Shown in pieces: positions 7,303 through 14,704 of a DNA stretch of 64,000 nucleotides. Source of the stretch: Burkholderia sp. WSM2230. GTDB taxonomy: Bacteria; Pseudomonadota; Gammaproteobacteria; Burkholderiales; Burkholderiaceae. The notes beneath the pieces are model-generated. The model ran no database searches and had not been told where the DNA came from. It saw only the letters and a list, made by a program, of their open reading frames with translations. Location: NCBI RefSeq assembly GCF_000472445.1, contig NZ_AXAJ01000019.1, positions 44,782 through 108,781 of the forward strand. Direction: 5' to 3'. The position numbers were made by a program, and so were the translations under genes. Each line of letters opens with the position of its first letter. Position 1 is the stretch's first letter.

Positions 7303-9066
7303 ATGAATATGCCCAGCGCGGAATTCTCCACGTCGGATACCACTCCACACCACGAAGCTGACTCTATCGGCGCCACCGTGCTCATGAAGGCACTGGCCGA
7401 CGAAGACGTCGAGTTCATCTGGGGTTATCCGGGCGGTTCGGTACTCTACATTTACGACGAGCTGTACAAGCAGGACAAGTTCGAGCACATCCTCGTGCGC
7501 CACGAACAGGCCGCCGTTCACGCCGCCGACGCCTACGCGCGTTCCACCGGCAAGGTCGGTGTGTGCCTCGTCACCTCCGGCCCCGGCGTCACCAATGCGG
7601 TGACCGGCATCGCCACCGCCTACATGGATTCGATCCCGATGGTCGTGATCAGCGGCCAGGTGCCGACTGCCGCGATCGGCCAGGACGCGTTCCAGGAGTG
7701 CGACACGGTCGGCATCACGCGTCCCTGCGTGAAGCACAACTTCCTCGTGAAGGACGTGCGCGACCTGGCCGCTACCGTCAAGAAAGCGTTTTTCATTGCC
7801 CGTACCGGCCGTCCCGGCCCGGTGCTGATCGACATTCCGAAAGACGTGTCGAAGGCGCCCTGCCAGTACGAGCCGATCAAAAGCGTGTCGCTGCGCTCGT
7901 ACAACCCGGTCACGAAGGGCCACTCCGGTCAGATCCGCAAAGCGGTCTCGCTGCTGCTGTCGGCGAAGCGCCCGTACATCTACACCGGCGGCGGCATCAT
8001 CCTCGCGGACGCGTCGCGTGAATTGAACCAGTTCGCCGATCTGCTCGGCTATCCCGTCACCAACACGCTGATGGGTCTGGGCGGCTACCGCGCGAGCGAC
8101 AAGAAATTCCTCGGCATGCTCGGCATGCACGGCACGTACGAAGCCAACATGGCGATGCAGCACTGCGACGTGCTGATCGCGATCGGCGCACGCTTCGACG
8201 ACCGTGTGATCGGCGACCCGACGCACTTCGCGTCGCGCCCGCGCAAGATCATCCATATCGACATCGATCCTTCGTCCATTTCCAAACGCGTCAAGGTCGA
8301 CATTCCGATTGTCGGCGACGTGAAGGAAGTGCTCAAGGAACTGATCGAGCAGTTGCAGACGGCCGAACATGGCCCGGACACCGCGGCGCTCGCCGACTGG
8401 TGGAAGGACATCGAAGCCTGGCGCGCGAAAGACTGCCTGAAGTTCGACCGCAAAAGCGACGTCATCAAGCCGCAGTACGTGGTGGAAAAGGCGTGGGAGC
8501 TGACCGACGGCAACGCGTTCGTCTGTTCCGACGTCGGCCAGCACCAGATGTGGGCCGCGCAGTTCTATCGCTTCAACAAGCCGCGCCGCTGGATCAATTC
8601 GGGCGGCCTCGGCACGATGGGCTTCGGCCTGCCGGCGGCGATGGGCGTGAAGATGGCGCACCCGGACGACGACGTGCTGTGCATCACCGGCGAAGGCTCG
8701 ATCCAGATGTGTATTCAGGAGCTGTCGACCTGCAAGCAGTACGACACGCCTGTGAAGATCATCTCGCTGAACAACCGCTATCTTGGCATGGTGCGCCAGT
8801 GGCAGCAGATCGAATACAGCAAGCGCTATTCGCATTCGTACATGGACGCGCTGCCCGATTTCGTGAAGCTCGCCGAAGCGTACGGCCACGTGGGCATGCG
8901 TATCGAACGCACGGCCGATGTCGAGCCGGCGCTGAAGGAAGCGCTGCGCCTGAAAGATCGCACGGTGTTTCTCGACTTCCAGACCGACCCCACCGAAAAC
9001 GTCTGGCCGATGGTCCAGGCCGGCAAGGGCATCACCGAGATGCTCATGGGTTCGGAAGATCTATAA
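7303..9066 (+). CDS. ilvI: Acetolactate synthase large (catalytic) subunit, biosynthetic
   Basis: Thiamine-diphosphate enzyme of 587 aa that condenses pyruvate with pyruvate or 2-ketobutyrate, the first common step of valine, leucine and isoleucine synthesis, in the cytoplasm. The catalytic Glu68 lies in RHEQAAVHAADAYAR. The central FAD domain contains RFDDRVIGDP. The C-terminal ThDP motif begins GEGS at 463-466 and ends with SLNNRYLGMVRQW; the usual GDG is GEG here. AAGGTGA precedes the ATG. The regulatory subunit ilvH follows after 111 bases, and a good sigma-70 promoter lies upstream. ilvB-type naming is an alternative; the arrangement with a 163-aa small subunit matches IlvIH. Confidence 0.96.
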   Translation: MNMPSAEFSTSDTTPHHEADSIGATVLMKALADEDVEFIWGYPGGSVLYIYDELYKQDKFEHILVRHEQAAVHAADAYARSTGKVGVCLVTSGPGVTNAVTGIATAYMDSIPMVVISGQVPTAAIGQDAFQECDTVGITRPCVKHNFLVKDVRDLAATVKKAFFIARTGRPGPVLIDIPKDVSKAPCQYEPIKSVSLRSYNPVTKGHSGQIRKAVSLLLSAKRPYIYTGGGIILADASRELNQFADLLGYPVTNTLMGLGGYRASDKKFLGMLGMHGTYEANMAMQHCDVLIAIGARFDDRVIGDPTHFASRPRKIIHIDIDPSSISKRVKVDIPIVGDVKEVLKELIEQLQTAEHGPDTAALADWWKDIEAWRAKDCLKFDRKSDVIKPQYVVEKAWELTDGNAFVCSDVGQHQMWAAQFYRFNKPRRWINSGGLGTMGFGLPAAMGVKMAHPDDDVLCITGEGSIQMCIQELSTCKQYDTPVKIISLNNRYLGMVRQWQQIEYSKRYSHSYMDALPDFVKLAEAYGHVGMRIERTADVEPALKEALRLKDRTVFLDFQTDPTENVWPMVQAGKGITEMLMGSEDL

Positions 9067-9177
9067 CGGCGGTTTTTAGTGTCGGCTTCGTCGCGCACGT
9101 CTTCATAAAAGGCGAAAGCGCACGAAGCGGCGCCCAACCGTTCGCAGACATCGACAAACATCTGGAAGAAGCGAAAC

Positions 9178-9669
9178 ATGAGACACATTATTTCCGTCCT
9201 GCTGGAAAACGAACCGGGCGCGCTCTCGCGCGTGGTCGGTCTCTTCTCGGCACGCGGCTACAACATTGAAACCTTGACGGTGGCTCCGACCGAAGACCGT
9301 TCGCTGTCGCGCATGACCATCGTCTCCATTGGCTCGGACGACGTGATCGAACAGATCACGAAGCATCTGAACCGCCTGATCGAGGTGGTGAAAGTGGTCG
9401 ACCTGACCGAGGGCGCCCACATTGAGCGCGAGCTGATGTTGATCAAGGTGAGGGCGGTCGGCAAGGAACGTGAGGAAATGAAGCGGATGTCGGATATCTT
9501 CCGCGGCCGCATCATCGACGTCACCGAAAAGACCTACACGATCGAACTGACGGGCGCTAGCGACAAGCTCGACGCTTTCATCGAAGGGCTCGATTCCACG
9601 GCGATTCTCGAAACGGTCCGTACGGGCAGCTCGGGCATCGGTCGCGGCGAGCGCATCCTGAAGGTGTAA
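9178..9669 (+). CDS. ilvH: Acetolactate synthase small (regulatory) subunit
   Basis: Regulatory subunit of 163 aa that binds valine for feedback inhibition and activates IlvI. The N-terminal ACT domain covers about residues 3-76 (ISVLLENEPGALSRVVGLFS). The C-terminal half is the usual ALS small-subunit domain, with DVTEKTYTIELTG. Length matches E. coli IlvH. It follows ilvI on the same strand and precedes ilvC, forming one biosynthetic unit. Confidence 0.96.
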   Translation: MRHIISVLLENEPGALSRVVGLFSARGYNIETLTVAPTEDRSLSRMTIVSIGSDDVIEQITKHLNRLIEVVKVVDLTEGAHIERELMLIKVRAVGKEREEMKRMSDIFRGRIIDVTEKTYTIELTGASDKLDAFIEGLDSTAILETVRTGSSGIGRGERILKV

Positions 9670-9814
9670 CGCCAGAAGGAATTTTCGCGCCGTCAGGCGT
9701 TATCCGATCAGGCCGGTTTGTGCCTCAGGAATCCGGCCACGCAACACACACGCAACACACTATTCGCAGCATTTGAATTTCACTGAATCATCCGAATTTA
9801 GCCAAGGAACCGAC

Positions 9815-10831
9815 ATGAAAGTTTTCTACGACAAGGACGCCGATCTCTCCCTCATCAAGGGCAAGCAGGTCACCATCATCGGCTATGGCTCGCAAGGCCA
9901 TGCGCACGCGCTGAACCTGAAGGAAAGCGGCGTGAACATCACGGTCGGTCTGCGCAAGGGCGGCGCATCGTGGAGCAAGGCCGAGAACGCCGGCCTGCAG
10001 GTGAAGGAAGTGGCGGAAGCCGTGAAGGGCGCGGACGTCGTCATGATGCTGTTGCCGGACGAGCAGATCGCTGAAGTCTACGCGAAGGAAGTTCACGCGA
10101 ACATCAAGCAAGGCGCGGCGCTCGCGTTCGCGCACGGCTTTAACGTGCACTACGGCCAGGTGATTCCGCGTGCGGATCTGGACGTCATCATGATCGCGCC
10201 GAAGGCGCCGGGCCACACGGTTCGCGGCACCTACTCGCAAGGCGGCGGCGTGCCCCACCTGATCGCAGTCGCGCAAGACAAGTCGGGCGCAGCACGTGAC
10301 ATCGCGCTGTCGTACGCAGCGGCAAACGGCGGCGGCCGCGCCGGCATCATCGAAACGAATTTCCGCGAAGAAACGGAAACCGACCTGTTCGGCGAACAGG
10401 CCGTGCTGTGCGGCGGTACCGTCGACCTGATCAAGGCCGGTTTCGAAACGCTGGTCGAAGCAGGCTACGCGCCGGAAATGGCGTACTTCGAGTGCCTGCA
10501 CGAACTGAAGCTGATCGTCGACCTGATCTACGAAGGCGGCATCGCGAACATGAACTACTCGATCTCGAACAACGCCGAGTACGGCGAGTACGTGACGGGT
10601 CCGCGCATCGTGACGGCTGAAACGAAGAAGGCGATGAAGGCCGTGCTGACCGACATTCAGACAGGCGAGTACGCGAAGAGCTTCATCATCGAAAACAAGG
10701 CCGGCGCTCCGACGCTGCAATCGCGCCGCCGTTTGACCGCCGAGCACCAGATCGAGCAGGTCGGCTCGAAGCTGCGCGCCATGATGCCGTGGATCGCGAA
10801 GAACAAGCTGGTCGACCAGTCGAAGAACTAA
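9815..10831 (+). CDS. ilvC: Ketol-acid reductoisomerase (NADP+), class I
   Basis: Enzyme of 338 aa that converts acetolactate or acetohydroxybutyrate to the dihydroxy acid, with NADPH and Mg2+. The nucleotide-binding motif GYGSQGHAHA is at 23-32 and the cofactor-specificity loop follows (VGLRKGGASWSKA at 44-56). The C-terminal domain carries the metal ligands (FREETETDLFGEQ and ECLHELKLIVDLIYEGG). The ATG at 9815 was chosen because AAGGA lies just upstream and it gives the canonical length. An upstream in-frame ATG at 9773 would add 14 atypical residues. It ends in a strong terminator at 10894-10927. Confidence 0.96.
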   Translation: MKVFYDKDADLSLIKGKQVTIIGYGSQGHAHALNLKESGVNITVGLRKGGASWSKAENAGLQVKEVAEAVKGADVVMMLLPDEQIAEVYAKEVHANIKQGAALAFAHGFNVHYGQVIPRADLDVIMIAPKAPGHTVRGTYSQGGGVPHLIAVAQDKSGAARDIALSYAAANGGGRAGIIETNFREETETDLFGEQAVLCGGTVDLIKAGFETLVEAGYAPEMAYFECLHELKLIVDLIYEGGIANMNYSISNNAEYGEYVTGPRIVTAETKKAMKAVLTDIQTGEYAKSFIIENKAGAPTLQSRRRLTAEHQIEQVGSKLRAMMPWIAKNKLVDQSKN

Positions 10832-10893
10832 GAAGTCCGTTTTATCGCACAAAGCCGGCGCGGTGCGTCGCCGCATGCGCCGGTAATGCAAAT

Positions 10894-10927
10894 AGCCGCC
10901 CAAGGGTGCTGAACCCTGGGCGGCTTT
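10894..10927 (+). terminator. Rho-independent terminator after ilvC
   Basis: AGCCGCCCAAGGG pairs with CCCTGGGCGGCT (one bulged A), and the stem runs into TTTT. It separates ilvC from psd. Confidence 0.8.
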
Positions 10928-10965
10928 TGCTATCCTACGGTTTTACAAAAACACTGAAGCCATCC

Positions 10966-11604
10966 ATGAATTACCCACATCCGATCATCGCGCGAGAAGG
11001 CTGGCCGTTCATTGCCATCGCGGCCGTCGTAGCATTACTGGTTCACGCTTTCGCGGGGTTCGGCTTTGCTTGGATCTTCTGGCTGATCCTGATCTTCGTC
11101 GTGCAGTTCTTCCGCGATCCGGCGCGCCCGATTCCCACGCAGGCAAACGCCGTTCTGTGTCCTGCCGACGGGCGCATCGTCGCGGTCGAGACCGCGCACG
11201 ATCCGTATGCCAATCGTGAAGCGCTCAAGATCAGCGTGTTCATGAACGTATTCAACGTGCATTCGCAACGCTCTCCGGTGGACGGAGCGATCTCCAAGGT
11301 CGAATACTTTCCGGGCGCCTATCTGAACGCGGCAGTGGACAAGGCTTCGCTCGAAAACGAGCGTAATGCGGTCGTGATCGAAATGGCCGGCGGCCACACG
11401 GTGACCTCCGTGCAGATCGCCGGTTTGATTGCGCGGCGCATTCTTTGCTACGTCCGTGCAGGTGAGCCGCTTACGCGCGGTCAACGGTACGGCTTTATCC
11501 GCTTCGGCTCGCGCGTCGACGTGTATCTGCCGGTGGGCAGCCGTCCGCGTGTGTCGATCGGCGAGAAGGTGTCGGCGTCGTCGACGATCCTCGCTGAACT
11601 GTAA
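10966..11604 (+). CDS. psd: Phosphatidylserine decarboxylase proenzyme
   Basis: Membrane-associated pyruvoyl enzyme of 212 aa, of the short subfamily, that makes phosphatidylethanolamine from phosphatidylserine. Two N-terminal hydrophobic stretches (about 16-48) are followed by CPADGRIVAVE and the conserved MNVFNVHSQRSP at 93-104. The self-cleavage site is RFGSR, between Gly181 and Ser182, which generates the pyruvoyl alpha chain. The ATG at 10966 gives the usual N-terminus (MNYPHPIIAREGWPF). The partner gene pssA follows after 24 bases. Confidence 0.95.
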   Translation: MNYPHPIIAREGWPFIAIAAVVALLVHAFAGFGFAWIFWLILIFVVQFFRDPARPIPTQANAVLCPADGRIVAVETAHDPYANREALKISVFMNVFNVHSQRSPVDGAISKVEYFPGAYLNAAVDKASLENERNAVVIEMAGGHTVTSVQIAGLIARRILCYVRAGEPLTRGQRYGFIRFGSRVDVYLPVGSRPRVSIGEKVSASSTILAEL

Positions 11605-11628
11605 AGCGGCACAAAGGAGGTTGTCCGA

Positions 11629-12495
11629 ATGGCCGCATTCAAACCGCGCCGCCCGCGCACCAGTGGACCGCTGCCGCGTCCGTTCCGCCGCAACAAGCCG
11701 ATCGTGACGGAGTCGCCGGCCGTGGACAGCCGGCGCGCGCAGCGTCAGCAGTTCCTGAGAAAGCGCGGCATCTATCTGCTGCCGAACGCGTTCACCACCG
11801 CAGCGCTCTTTTGCGGTTTTTTCGCCGTCGTCCAGGCAATGAACGTGCGCTTCGAAATTGCCGCCATCGCGATCTTCGTGGCGATGGTGCTCGACGGCAT
11901 GGACGGCCGGGTCGCCCGTATGACGCATACGCAAAGTGCGTTCGGCGAGCAGTTCGACAGTCTGTCGGACATGGTGTCGTTCGGTGTCGCGCCGGCGCTC
12001 GTCATGTATGAGTGGATCCTGAAAGACCTCGGGCGCTGGGGCTGGCTCGCTGCGTTCGTCTATTGCTCGGGTGCGGCGTTGCGGCTCGCGCGTTTCAATA
12101 CCAACATCGGCGTGGTCGACAAGCGGTTCTTCCAGGGCATGCCGAGCCCGGCCGCGGCCGCGCTGATCGCGGGCTTCGTGTGGCTCGCCACCGACAATCG
12201 CGTGCCGCTCAAGCTCGTCTGGCTGCCATGGGTTGCCTTCGTGCTGACCATTTACGCGGGCGTGACAATGGTCTCAAACGCGCCGTTCTATAGCGGCAAG
12301 GCGCTCGACGTGCGGCATCGCGTGCCGTTTGGCGTGATCCTGCTCGTGGTGGTGGCGTTTGTGCTGGTGTCGTCCGATCCGCCCTTGATGCTGTTCGGCC
12401 TGTTCGTGCTGTACGGCTTGTCAGGCTATGTGTTCTGGGCTTACCAGGCGGTGCGGGGCAGGGGCAATCCGGCTCGTTCGGTCGCGCACGACTGA
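11629..12495 (+). CDS. pssA: CDP-diacylglycerol--serine O-phosphatidyltransferase
   Basis: Integral membrane enzyme of 288 aa that makes phosphatidylserine from CDP-diacylglycerol and serine, supplying Psd. The CDP-alcohol phosphatidyltransferase motif DGX2ARX8GX3DX3D runs from Asp92 to Asp114 (DGRVARMTHTQSAF then GEQFDSLSD). A basic N-terminus of about 45 residues precedes the hydrophobic helices, as in type II PssA. AAAGGAGG precedes the ATG. It is co-transcribed with psd and followed by a terminator at 12550-12582. Confidence 0.95.
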   Translation: MAAFKPRRPRTSGPLPRPFRRNKPIVTESPAVDSRRAQRQQFLRKRGIYLLPNAFTTAALFCGFFAVVQAMNVRFEIAAIAIFVAMVLDGMDGRVARMTHTQSAFGEQFDSLSDMVSFGVAPALVMYEWILKDLGRWGWLAAFVYCSGAALRLARFNTNIGVVDKRFFQGMPSPAAAALIAGFVWLATDNRVPLKLVWLPWVAFVLTIYAGVTMVSNAPFYSGKALDVRHRVPFGVILLVVVAFVLVSSDPPLMLFGLFVLYGLSGYVFWAYQAVRGRGNPARSVAHD

Positions 12496-12549
12496 TGATC
12501 GGCTGATAGGCGTTTCGCGCGTTCTCGTCGCGACGTGCGGGCATGAGAC

Positions 12550-12582
12550 AACGGCGTCGTTCGGGGCGCCGTTTCTTTTTTG
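12550..12582 (+). terminator. Rho-independent terminator after pssA
   Basis: AACGGCG and CGCCGTT form a 7-bp stem around a 10-base loop, followed by a T-rich run at 12573-12581. Confidence 0.7.
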
Positions 12583-12713
12583 GAGTCTGCTTGCGAGGCT
12601 GTTTGCACGCGCCCGCATGACGCTCGAGGAAACACCCGCCCAACGCTTGAGGACTGCTCATCAAGCGCATATCAAGCGCACAGAAAGCGCCCGCCAGGCA
12701 GGCCTGGCGCCAA

Positions 12714-12742
12714 TTGCACGGCGGGTGGATTGTCGCTATAGT
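12714..12742 (+). promoter_or_regulatory. Sigma-70 promoter of leuA
   Basis: TTGCAC at 12714-12719 and TATAGT at 12737-12742 are separated by exactly 17 bases. The expected transcription start (about 12749) coincides with the ATG of a short ORF, leaving about 270 bases of leader before leuA. Confidence 0.7.
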
Positions 12743-12748
12743 CGTTGG

Positions 12749-12820
12749 ATGACTGCGTCCACGTTCCCTTTTTGGATCGACGCCGCGGCTGCGAGCCGGG
12801 CCGGCATCAACCCGCGCTGA
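12749..12820 (+). CDS. Putative leaderless short ORF in the leuA 5' leader
   Basis: A 23-codon ORF beginning MTASTFPFWID and ending in a TGA at 12818-12820. Its ATG lies 7 bases after the predicted -10 box, so the mRNA would start at or next to the start codon; no ribosome binding site is needed or seen. Leaderless leader peptides are known upstream of amino-acid biosynthesis genes in rhizobia. This one has no leucine run, which argues against classical leucine attenuation; Phe, Trp, Ile and Ala are present. Function is unproven. Confidence 0.4.
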   Translation: MTASTFPFWIDAAAASRAGINPR

Positions 12821-12831
12821 CGGGCCTGCCG

Positions 12832-12896
12832 ACTGGCGGCAACCACCGCGGCAACCACCGGCGGCAACCACCGCGGCGACTACCGGCGGCAACCAG
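12832..12896 (+). repeat. Short GC-rich direct repeats in the leuA leader
   Basis: The unit GGCAACCACCG (with variants such as GGCGACTACCG) recurs about five times between 12838 and 12896, spaced by CGGC or GCGGC. It lies in the untranslated leader between the short ORF and leuA. The array has no T-run and is not a terminator; it may form alternative structures or simply be low-complexity sequence. The rest of the 525-base gap 12496-13020 holds the pssA terminator, the promoter and the short ORF. Confidence 0.6.
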
Positions 12897-13020
12897 GTCA
12901 ACCGGCAATGTCGCTGTTCGCCTCGTGCGGGCCTCGGCGCCGCTCCTCGTGCAGACCACAACCGCATCCTGATTCCAACATCCACTTCCCCCAATTGAAC
13001 GACTCCGCAGGAGACCCGAC

Positions 13021-14568
13021 ATGTCCGACAAACTGATCATATTCGACACTACGCTGCGCGACGGCGAGCAATCGCCTGGCGCCTCGATGACGAAAGAAGA
13101 AAAAATTCGTATCGCGAAGCAACTCGAGCGGATGAAAGTGGATGTGATCGAAGCCGGCTTCGCGGCCAGTTCAAACGGCGACTTCGACTCGATTCACACC
13201 ATCGCGGGATTGATCAAGGAGAGCACGATCTGCTCGCTCGCCCGCGCGAACGACAAGGACATTCAACGCGCGGCGGACGCGCTCAAGCCCGCCGAGCGCT
13301 TCCGCATTCACACGTTCATCGCGACCTCGCCGTTGCACATGGAAAAGAAGCTGCGCATGACGCCGGACCAGGTGTTCGAGCAGGCGAAGCTTGCCGTGCG
13401 CTTCGCACGCAAATTCACGGACGACGTGGAGTTTTCCCCCGAAGACGGCAGCCGCTCGGATATGGACTTCCTGTGCCGCGTGCTGGAAGCGGTGATCGCG
13501 GAAGGCGCGACCACCATCAACATCGCGGATACGGTCGGCTATGGCGTGCCGGAGCTGTACGGCAATCTCGTCAAGACGCTGCGCGAGCGCATTCCGAACT
13601 CGCATAAGGCGGTGTTCTCCGTGCATTGCCATAACGACCTCGGCATGGCCGTCGCGAATTCGCTGGCGGGCGTGCAGATTGGCGGCGCGCGTCAGGTCGA
13701 GTGCACGATCAACGGTCTCGGCGAGCGGGCGGGCAATACGTCGCTCGAGGAAATCGTGATGGCGGTGAAGACCCGCAAAGATTATTTCGGGCTTGAACTG
13801 GGCCTCGACACGACGCAGATCGTGCCGGCGTCCAAGCTCGTGTCGCAAATCACCGGTTTCGTCGTGCAGCCGAACAAGGCCGTGGTCGGCGCGAACGCAT
13901 TCGCGCATGCGTCGGGCATCCACCAGGACGGCGTGCTGAAGGCGCGCGACACCTACGAAATCATGCGGGCGGAAGACGTGGGCTGGAGCGCGAACAAGAT
14001 CGTGCTCGGCAAGCTGTCCGGCCGCAATGCGTTCAAGCAGCGTCTGCAGGAACTGGGCATTGCGCTCGACAGCGAGGCGGAACTCAACACCGCATTCGCA
14101 CGCTTCAAGGAGCTGGCCGATCGCAAGGCAGAGATTTTCGACGAAGACATCATCGCGATCGTCACCGAGGAATCGGCCGAGGCACAGGAGAGGGAGCACT
14201 ACAAGTTCGTGTCGTTGTCGCAGCATTCGGAGACCGGCGAGCAGCCGCACGCGAAGATCGTGTTCGCGGTGGACGGCAAGGAAATCACCGGCGAGGCGCG
14301 TGGCAACGGTCCGGTGGATGCCACGCTCAACGCGATCGAAACGGAAGTGGGCAGCGGTTCGGAATTGCTGCTGTACTCGGTGAACGCAATCACCACCGGC
14401 ACGCAGGCGCAAGGCGAAGTCACGGTGCGGCTCTCGAAGAGCGGGCGCATCGTCAATGGTGTCGGCACCGATCCGGACATTGTCGCCGCGTCGGCGAAAG
14501 CGTATATCTCGGCGCTCAACAAGCTGTACTCGAACTCCGACAAGCTTAATCCGCAGCGCTCGGAGTGA
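13021..14568 (+). CDS. leuA: 2-isopropylmalate synthase
   Basis: First committed enzyme of leucine synthesis, of 515 aa; it condenses acetyl-CoA with 2-ketoisovalerate in the cytoplasm. The catalytic TIM-barrel begins with FDTTLRDGEQSPG (8-20), and the metal-binding HCHND is at 202-206. The C-terminal LeuA allosteric domain (about 390-510), which binds leucine, is complete. The AGGAG of gcaggagacc lies just upstream of the ATG. It is transcribed from the promoter at 12714-12742 with a long leader and ends in a terminator at 14627-14659. Confidence 0.96.
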   Translation: MSDKLIIFDTTLRDGEQSPGASMTKEEKIRIAKQLERMKVDVIEAGFAASSNGDFDSIHTIAGLIKESTICSLARANDKDIQRAADALKPAERFRIHTFIATSPLHMEKKLRMTPDQVFEQAKLAVRFARKFTDDVEFSPEDGSRSDMDFLCRVLEAVIAEGATTINIADTVGYGVPELYGNLVKTLRERIPNSHKAVFSVHCHNDLGMAVANSLAGVQIGGARQVECTINGLGERAGNTSLEEIVMAVKTRKDYFGLELGLDTTQIVPASKLVSQITGFVVQPNKAVVGANAFAHASGIHQDGVLKARDTYEIMRAEDVGWSANKIVLGKLSGRNAFKQRLQELGIALDSEAELNTAFARFKELADRKAEIFDEDIIAIVTEESAEAQEREHYKFVSLSQHSETGEQPHAKIVFAVDGKEITGEARGNGPVDATLNAIETEVGSGSELLLYSVNAITTGTQAQGEVTVRLSKSGRIVNGVGTDPDIVAASAKAYISALNKLYSNSDKLNPQRSE

Positions 14569-14626
14569 AGCTCTACCAAGCGCTTGCCATTAGCAGCCTG
14601 GCAGGCGCGCAACTGCTAAAGGCAGG

Positions 14627-14659
14627 AAGCCCCGCACCTCGAACGGCGCGGGGCTTTTT
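14627..14659 (+). terminator. Rho-independent terminator after leuA
   Basis: GCCCCGC (14629-14635) pairs with GCGGGGC (14648-14654), followed by TTTTT. The flanking AA/TT extends the stem. Confidence 0.85.
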
Positions 14660-14704
14660 CCATGCGGCGTGCGGGTGCCGCTCGCACGCCGCAGTCTCCC
14701 CACG

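Noticed and set aside
7173..7361. Possible leader peptide for ilvI starting at a GTG
   Set aside because: It runs into ilvI out of frame, has no run of Ile, Leu or Val codons and no terminator-antiterminator structure nearby.
7207..8889. Open frame of 560 codons opposite ilvI
   Set aside because: Shadow of ilvI with no domain.
9738..9761. ACGCAACACAC direct repeat before ilvC considered as a CRISPR-like or regulatory repeat
   Set aside because: Only two adjacent copies, with no spacers; probably simple sequence in the ilvH-ilvC gap.
12745..12972. TTG-started 75-codon frame in the leuA leader
   Set aside because: Low-complexity Arg/Pro/His translation of the repeat array; the 23-codon ATG frame at the predicted transcription start is more plausible.
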